From the NCBI GenBank assembly GCA_963758505.1, contig CAVWVJ010000001.1, positions 310,001 to 374,000 of the forward strand: DNA of 64,000 bases, given 5' to 3'. Below are positions 59,285 through 64,000 of the stretch, one piece after another. The notes under the pieces were generated by a model. The model was not told the origin of the DNA, searched no databases, and saw only the letters and a program-made list of their open reading frames with translations. Origin of the DNA: Korobacter sp963758505 (lineage in GTDB: Bacteria; Acidobacteriota; Terriglobia; Terriglobales; Acidobacteriaceae). The translations under genes were made by a program, and so were the position numbers. Within the stretch, counting starts at the first letter, position 1. Every line of letters begins with the position of its first letter.

Positions 59285-60667
59285 ATGATCGATCGGACGA
59301 TTTCGCACTACCGCATTGTTGACAAGCTCGGCGGCGGCGGCATGGGAGTGGTGTACAAGGCGGAAGACACGCGCCTGCGCCGCTTCGTCGCCCTGAAATT
59401 CCTGCCCGAGGATGTCGCTCGCGATCCGCAAGCCCTGGCGCGTTTCCAACGGGAAGCCCAGGCAGCCTCCGCCCTCAATCATCCCAACATCTGTACCATT
59501 TACGACATCGGCGAAGAACAGGGCACCGCCTTCATCGCGATGGAGTTCCTTGACGGCCAGACTCTGAAGCACCGCATCGAAGGCCGCCCCATCGACATGG
59601 AGCTCCTGCTTTCCATCGCTATCGATATCGCCGACGCCCTCGATGCCGCTCACGTCGCCGGCATCGTGCACCGCGATATCAAGCCCGCGAACCTCTTCAT
59701 CACCAAGCGCGGCACTGCAAAAATTCTCGACTTCGGATTGGCCAAGGTCACCGACAAATTCGGCTCCTCGAGCCAGATCGCCTCTGCCAATACGCTGACC
59801 GTCGCGGCCGATGATCCACACCTCACCAGCCCGGGCTCGACCCTCGGCACCGTGGCTTACATGTCGCCCGAACAGGCACGCGCCAAAGAACTCGACGCCC
59901 GCACCGATCTCTTCTCCTTCGGGGCCGTCCTCTACGAGATGGCGACCGGCCAGCTGCCTTTCCGCGGCGAGAGCACGGCCACCATCTTTGAAGCCATCCT
60001 GAACCGCATGCCGACCGCCGCGGTCCGCCTCAATCCCGATGTCCCTCCCGAGCTCGAACGCATCATCGACAAAGCCCTGGAAAAAGATCGCGACCTGCGG
60101 TACCAGGTCGCCTCGGAGATGCGTGCTGACCTGAAGCGTCTGAAGCGCCAGCTCGACTCCGGCAAAACTTCCGGAGCGGAATCGGCAAAGTCCCCGTCTG
60201 CCTCCGCGCCTGCTGCCGTCGTTCCATCCTCGTCCGCAGTTCAGGCCGCTTCGTCCTCGTCCGCTTCCTCTGCGCCCGCGATGCAGGCCGACTCGCAGAG
60301 TGCGACTTCGAAGGTCTCACCGGCCAGCAGCACATCGATCTCCAGCGCAACCACCTCCGTCGTCGCAGCCGCCCCCGTTCGCAAACGAGGCCTGCTCTTC
60401 GCTGCTCTCGCGTTGCTGGCGGTTGTCGCGATCCTTGCTGTCGGCTACTTCGCCGGCTGGTTCAGCAAGCACGGTCCTTATACCCAAGCCGATCTCAAGC
60501 CGCAGGTGCTCACCTCCAATTCGTCCGAAGACGCCGTCTCCCTTACCTCCATCTCCCCCGACGGCAAATATCTTCTCTTCGCCGATCTCGAAGGCCTACA
60601 CCTGCGCCTCATGACGACCGGGGAGACCCAGACGCTGCCGACCCCCGATGCCTTCTGTTTCCGTTGA
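59285..60667 (+). CDS. Membrane Ser/Thr protein kinase (PknB-like), cut by in-frame TGA before its propeller
   Basis: 460 residues from ATG 59285 (MIDRTISHYRIVDKLG, the family start). GGGGMGVVYKAED is the glycine loop, K38 the ATP lysine, IVHRDIKPANLFI the catalytic loop, LDFGLAKV the Mg-binding DFG, and YMSPEQARAKELDARTDLFSFG the activation segment and alpha-F. A Ser/Ala/Pro linker (300-365) leads to one membrane helix (LFAALALLAVVAILAVGYFAG, about 368-390). After 70 more residues a TGA at 60665-60667 stops the frame within the first propeller blade. The kinase itself would remain active and membrane bound. Confidence 0.9.
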   Translation: MIDRTISHYRIVDKLGGGGMGVVYKAEDTRLRRFVALKFLPEDVARDPQALARFQREAQAASALNHPNICTIYDIGEEQGTAFIAMEFLDGQTLKHRIEGRPIDMELLLSIAIDIADALDAAHVAGIVHRDIKPANLFITKRGTAKILDFGLAKVTDKFGSSSQIASANTLTVAADDPHLTSPGSTLGTVAYMSPEQARAKELDARTDLFSFGAVLYEMATGQLPFRGESTATIFEAILNRMPTAAVRLNPDVPPELERIIDKALEKDRDLRYQVASEMRADLKRLKRQLDSGKTSGAESAKSPSASAPAAVVPSSSAVQAASSSSASSAPAMQADSQSATSKVSPASSTSISSATTSVVAAAPVRKRGLLFAALALLAVVAILAVGYFAGWFSKHGPYTQADLKPQVLTSNSSEDAVSLTSISPDGKYLLFADLEGLHLRLMTTGETQTLPTPDAFCFR

Positions 60668-62197
60668 GCGCGCGTCGAATGGTCCCAGGATGGGACCAAG
60701 CTCCTGGTAAGCGGCCCCGTCGCGCAGGAAAAGCAGGCGATTTGGACCATCTCCATCATCGGCGCCTCTCTCAAGAAACTACGCGACGACGCCCATGATG
60801 CCGTCCTTTCGCCCGACGGCGCGCAGATCGCTTTCACCAACGTGGACAACGACGCGATCTGGATCATGGACGCCGACGGCAGCCAATCCCGCCAGTTCTA
60901 CAAAGCCGAGGGCGATTTTCATCTCTACGCGCCGTGCTTTATCTCCAATGGCAAGCGCATCGCCTACGTCCGTTATCGCGCCGAAAACGGCAAAGTTACT
61001 GCCATCCTTGAAAGCCGCAACCTTCAGGGAACGGATCCCGTTGTCCTCATCGACAATCCCGATTTCCTCGATTTCACCCTTGGCCAGCCCGGTCGCCTGA
61101 TCTACTCCATCAGCGAACCAGTTCCCCACGAGCGCGACTCCAATCTCTGGGAACTCTCTTACGACGACAGCACCGGGCATCCCGAGGGCGCACCCCGCCG
61201 CCTCACCGATTGGACCGGCTTCACCTTCCTCAATCCCGGCATCAGCGCCGATGGCAAACACTTCATCTTCCTCAACCAGCGTGACCATTCCGCCGTCTTC
61301 GTGGGCGAGCTCGGCTCCAATGGCGACGAACTCAAGAACCCGCAGCGCTTGACGCTGACCGAGAACTACAACTGGGCCACCGCCTGGACGCCCGATTCCC
61401 AGTCCGTCCTCTTCTACTCGAATCGCAACGGCCACTTCGATATCTATAAGCAGGGCATCAACGATCGCACTCCGCAGCCCATCGCCACTGACAGCGAAGA
61501 AAAATGGCAGCCGCAGATGAGTCCCGATGGGAAGTGGGTCCTCTACATGCAGTTCGCCCGCTCCACCGCCGCGAACCAGGTCACCTCCGGCAAGCTCATG
61601 CGCGTTTCTACCGCCGGCGGCGCTCCGGAATTTGTCACGGATATCACCGGCTCGCACTCCGGCCCCCAGAACAGCGCTCTGGCCACCATCGCCGGCTATC
61701 CCAACTTCCGTTGCCCCAGGAGTCCCGGCGCTCTCTGCGTCGTCGCCGAACGCAAAGATAAGGACCTCGTCTTTACCACCTTCGACCCAGTGCAGGGCCG
61801 CAAAGCCGAAGCCGTCAAGACTCCCTACCATCGCAGCAGTTGGGACCTTTCGCCCGACGGTGCACGCATCGCCCGCGTCGAGTTCAGCTACACCGAGGGC
61901 ACAGTCCAAATCATCCCGATCCATGGCGGCGAACGGCAGAAGGTATCCGCTGCTCCCTGGAACGAACTCACCAATCTTGCCTGGGCCGCCGACGGCAAAA
62001 GCCTCTTCCTCGACAGCTTCTCTTCGCGCGGCACCGCGATCGTGCACCTCGACCTCAACGGGCACGCGAAAATGCTCTACAAGCCCAGTTGGGAGATCTA
62101 TGCGCTTGCTCCGTCGCCCGACGGGAAGTACCTTTCCTTCGGCCCGGTGATCTACGATGCGAATGCCTGGACCATGGGCTACTTTCCGCCTAAGTAG
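60668..62197 (+). pseudogene. TolB-like propeller domain of the kinase gene, after the TGA
   Basis: The same frame resumes right after the TGA: WSQDGTKLLVSGPVAQEKQAIWTI, then DAVLSPDGAQIAFTNVDNDAIWIMDADGS. WD40/TolB blades continue to 62197 (SADGKHFIFLNQRDHSAVFVGEL, WTPDSQSVLFYSNRNGHFDIYKQ, MSPDGKWVLYMQFA). In related acidobacterial kinases this propeller is the extracytoplasmic sensor of the same chain. Independent translation from an internal ATG at about 60866 has no clear ribosome-binding site. A single nonsense change, a sequence error or stop-codon readthrough would all explain it. Confidence 0.8.
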
Positions 62198-62307
62198 TCT
62201 CTGCTCGCGCGGGTGATATTCTTACTGTAGATAGCAACTCTGTGGGTGCCCTTTCTCATCGTGGAACGATATGGTGGGAAGGTGATTTTGCGATCATCAG
62301 GAACCGC

Positions 62308-62814
62308 TTGAGCCCAACCGCCCAACTTCCGAAACGCGTCGACGACCAGCCCAGCATCTCCCGCGAGATGATGCGCGAGGCCGAGGAGGTCTTTCACAAG
62401 CACCTCCGCAAGGTCGGTCTCAAACATACCGGCCAGCGCGATACCATCCTGCGCACCTTCGTCGAAACCCGCGACCATCTTTCTACCGATGAACTCTTTC
62501 GGCTGGTGAAGAAGAAAGATTCGCGCATCGGTTTCACCACTGTCTATCGCACCCTCAAGCTTCTCACCGAGTGCGGTCTCGCCAGTGAGGTCGCCTTTCA
62601 CGACGGCGTCGCCCGCTACGAGCACCAGTTCTACCGCCGCAATCATCACCACATGGTCTGCACCGAGTGCGGCAGCTCCGTCGAGTTCTTCTCTCCCGAA
62701 ATCGAGAAGGTGGAAAAGGACGTCGGCCGTAAACATCACTACCGCACCACCCGCCATTCCTTCCAGATCTTCGGCGTCTGCGAACAATGCGCGCGCCACG
62801 ACGACGACAACTAG
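62308..62814 (+). CDS. Fur-family transcription regulator
   Basis: 168 residues from TTG 62308, chosen for AGGA six bases upstream. ATG 62368 is an alternative. The winged helix is EEVFHKHLRKVGLKHTGQRDTILRTF...FTTVYRTLKLLTECGLA. NHHHMVCTECGSSVEF and GVCEQCARHDDDN carry the two structural-zinc CxxC pairs and the metal-sensing histidines. It could be Fur, PerR or Zur; the residues seen do not decide. It follows the kinase gene by about 110 bases; no obvious target operon is beside it. Confidence 0.9.
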   Translation: MSPTAQLPKRVDDQPSISREMMREAEEVFHKHLRKVGLKHTGQRDTILRTFVETRDHLSTDELFRLVKKKDSRIGFTTVYRTLKLLTECGLASEVAFHDGVARYEHQFYRRNHHHMVCTECGSSVEFFSPEIEKVEKDVGRKHHYRTTRHSFQIFGVCEQCARHDDDN

Positions 62815-62830
62815 CTGAAATTCCGTAAAT

Positions 62831-62868
62831 GTGGGTGCCCCACCCTTCTCGCGCCAGCGAGGGGATGG
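62831..62868. repeat. GTGGGTGCCCCACCC hairpin repeat
   Basis: GTGGGTGCCCCACCC, then TTCTCGC GCCA GCGAGGGG. Same family as 30810 and 34104, 16 bases past the Fur-type stop. Confidence 0.65.
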
Positions 62869-62912
62869 CTCGCAACGCCGTCCGTCGTCCATCGATCTGC
62901 GTGCAATGTCTG

Positions 62913-62940
62913 GTATCAGGGCACGACTTCAGTCGTGCCG
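62913..62940. repeat. GGCACGACT hairpin repeat (copy 2)
   Basis: GTATCAGGGCACGACTTCAG-TCGTGCC. It is followed by a second small inverted repeat, CCCAGT-GGTCA-ACTGGG (62947-62963). These fill the 345-base gap between the Fur-type gene and the next ORF; no gene was seen there. Confidence 0.7.
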
Positions 62941-63159
62941 CCCTGGCCCAGTGGTCAACTGGGCTCCAGCGCCTGCCCACGATCCGCGGCAAGCTGACAT
63001 CGCTCCGACTCCCATGAACCAAAAGCGTGTGGCTCTCTGTCCACGTCTTCACGTGGAAACCAGCCTCCCACGAAAGTAACTAAACGTGATCCTCGTCACA
63101 GCGCTTATCACACCAATCCCGCACAATCATCTTGGAGCAATTCCTCCAAGGCGGCGGTT

Positions 63160-63546
63160 ATGAACGTTACAGAGTGGGTTGAAGAAAGCCTCGAATACGG
63201 ACGCAAATTGGTGAACACGGGCCTGGAAGGCGCACACGCCGGCGGCGAAGCCGCTTTAGGCGAAGATGGTCTTCCCGCGGTGCTGCGCGAGTCTGCCCCC
63301 AGTTCCGTTGGATTGGCGGCCCTGGGCGCCGGCGTCGGCGTGCTCTGCAGTTACCTCGGCAATAAAAAGAAAATGTCGTCCGAAAGCGTGGTCTTTGGCG
63401 TTCTCGGCGGTGTCGCCGGCTTCCTCGTGGCCCTCGGATGGTCCACCCGTCACCTCACCAACGGCTGCGCCGTGGGCGCTCTGCACAACATCCGCACCGC
63501 CCGCGATGAACATTGGCTCGAGCGCAATCCCATCGACTACGCCTAG
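63160..63546 (+). CDS. Small membrane protein, unknown function
   Basis: 128 residues. Two to three hydrophobic segments are visible (VGLAALGAGVGVLCSYLG, VVFGVLGGVAGFLVALGW) between a helical, charged N-terminus (WVEESLEYGRKLVNTGLEGAHAGG) and a polar tail (NIRTARDEHWLERNP). The glycine-rich helices resemble glycine-zipper proteins. ATG 63160 has AAGGCGG upstream. No family can be named. Confidence 0.68.
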   Translation: MNVTEWVEESLEYGRKLVNTGLEGAHAGGEAALGEDGLPAVLRESAPSSVGLAALGAGVGVLCSYLGNKKKMSSESVVFGVLGGVAGFLVALGWSTRHLTNGCAVGALHNIRTARDEHWLERNPIDYA

Positions 63547-63564
63547 AGTCGCACTTCGCGTGAG

Positions 63565-63622
63565 ATTGTCATCCTGAGCGAAGAATCCGCGGAAATTGAG
63601 GATTCGCAGCCGAAGGATCTTG
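63565..63622. repeat. GTCATCCTGAGCGAAG-type dispersed repeat
   Basis: TTGTCATCCTGAGCGAAGAA, then GAGGATTCGCAGCCGAAGGA-TCTTG. Closest relative of the copies at 15319 and 58966. It starts the 454-base gene-free end of the window. Confidence 0.7.
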
Positions 63623-63674
63623 CGGTGTGCCCCGCGGTCAGCCCAGATCCCTCTCTCATCCACATCGCTCTCCC

Positions 63675-63714
63675 TTGTCATCCTGAGGAGGGCGTAGCCC
63701 GACGTGAGGACCTG
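63675..63714. repeat. GTCATCCTGAGGAGGGCG-type repeat
   Basis: CTTGTCATCCTGAGGAGGGC, then GTAGCCCGACGTGAGGACCT. Related to the end of each 90-bp unit at 18781-18960. Confidence 0.65.
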
Positions 63715-63865
63715 CTTTTTCGCGTGTCAACCCCGAAACTCCGCCCATTTCCCTCCAACCCATTCACTCCACGTGCGATATAAAGTTCGCAAAAGTGTCC
63801 GGTTTACCCCCTCGCAATTGCTATTCTGAAAATAGGGGATAGAAATCGGATTTGATCGTCCCGCA

Positions 63866-63976
63866 ACTCCTTATTTTTGAATATTTTGCCTATAACTCCC
63901 CGCGAATCTATATTTTGCAGAGAATTTGTCGCTAACCTGCTGTAAACAAAGAAGCACCCAAGGGGGAGGGGTACCC
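63866..63976. repeat. G-rich dispersed element ending GGGGAGGGGTACCC (copy 2)
   Basis: ATATTTTGCCTATAACT, a second ATATTTTGCAGAGAA, then AAGGGGGAGGGGTACCC. Same layout as 34963-35074. An ATG follows at 63977, eight codons before the window edge; whether it starts a gene cannot be judged here. Confidence 0.65.
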
Positions 63977-64000
63977 ATGCAGATCACCAGCGACGATGCG

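Noticed and set aside
63977..64000. ATG right after the second G-rich element, with a strong purine tract upstream
   Set aside because: Only eight codons are visible and the purine tract belongs to the repeat; the first copy of the element has no ATG at that place.

Overview
The window looks like chromosomal DNA of an Acidobacteriota bacterium, probably class Terriglobia (a Koribacter-like lineage). This is inferred from gene content and style, not from a marker search. The signs are: GC-rich DNA, many short exported or lipoprotein genes, TPR and TolB-type proteins, a PknB-like kinase joined to a propeller, SpoIIE-type phosphatases, futalosine-route menaquinone synthesis (mqnD), a bshB1-like deacetylase, and intergenic hairpin repeats. 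No phage, integron, CRISPR array, rRNA or tRNA was seen.

Layout. 1-5.7 kb: end of a GT4 glycosyltransferase, exported proteins, an M61 peptidase, cutC and a SpoU methyltransferase. 5.74-6.17 kb: RNase P RNA (rnpB) on the minus strand. 6.2-14.2 kb: a CpsB-type PHP phosphatase, membrane and exported proteins, bacterioferritin, two TPR proteins, a DUF5666-like protein, and zinc-ribbon, HTH and PspC small proteins. 14.3-23.4 kb: nfo, map, leuS, a HAMP-SpoIIE phosphatase with a small zinc-ribbon partner, and trxB. 23.4-26.3 kb: a sulfonate-type ABC transporter operon preceded by a Cys/Met-rich leader peptide and an attenuator. 26.4-36.9 kb: proline dehydrogenase, a SirB1/transglutaminase-like protein, a phosphoesterase lipoprotein, dienelactone hydrolase, an ankyrin protein, an exported RidA, a DinB gene and an M49-like peptidase. 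36.9-47.2 kb: PilZ, mqnD, bioY, an amidohydrolase, lysA coupled to a GAF-SpoIIE phosphatase, rhodanese, a UPF0173 hydrolase, an O-methyltransferase and a VOC protein. 47.2-55.1 kb: a lipoprotein, bshB1, a decayed GxxExxY cassette, ispA, a Gfo/Idh/MocA oxidoreductase, an ATP-dependent DNA ligase, a receiver-like protein, xseB and a homocysteine methyltransferase/MTHFR gene. 55.2-64 kb: a propeller lipoprotein, penicillin acylase, a Ser/Thr kinase, a Fur-family regulator, a small membrane protein and repeats.

The most striking signal is at 23,429-23,641. A near-consensus promoter sits directly on the ATG of a 30-codon ORF containing three consecutive Cys codons and then a Met/Cys run. An intrinsic terminator and mutually exclusive 1:2, 2:3 and 3:4 pairings follow, then the ABC genes. 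This reads as ribosome-mediated attenuation of sulfur-compound uptake by Cys-tRNA supply.

Six otherwise well-conserved genes are interrupted. Four (ssuA-like, dinB-like, homocysteine methyltransferase/MTHFR, penicillin acylase) carry exactly one extra base. Two (a Tat-exported protein and the kinase-propeller fusion) have an in-frame TGA. Sequencing error, recent decay and recoding cannot be told apart from this sequence alone. Several families of intergenic repeats recur: the GTCATCCTGAG family, GGGTGCCCCACC hairpins, GGCACGACT hairpins, a G-rich element ending in GTACCC, and two short tandem arrays.
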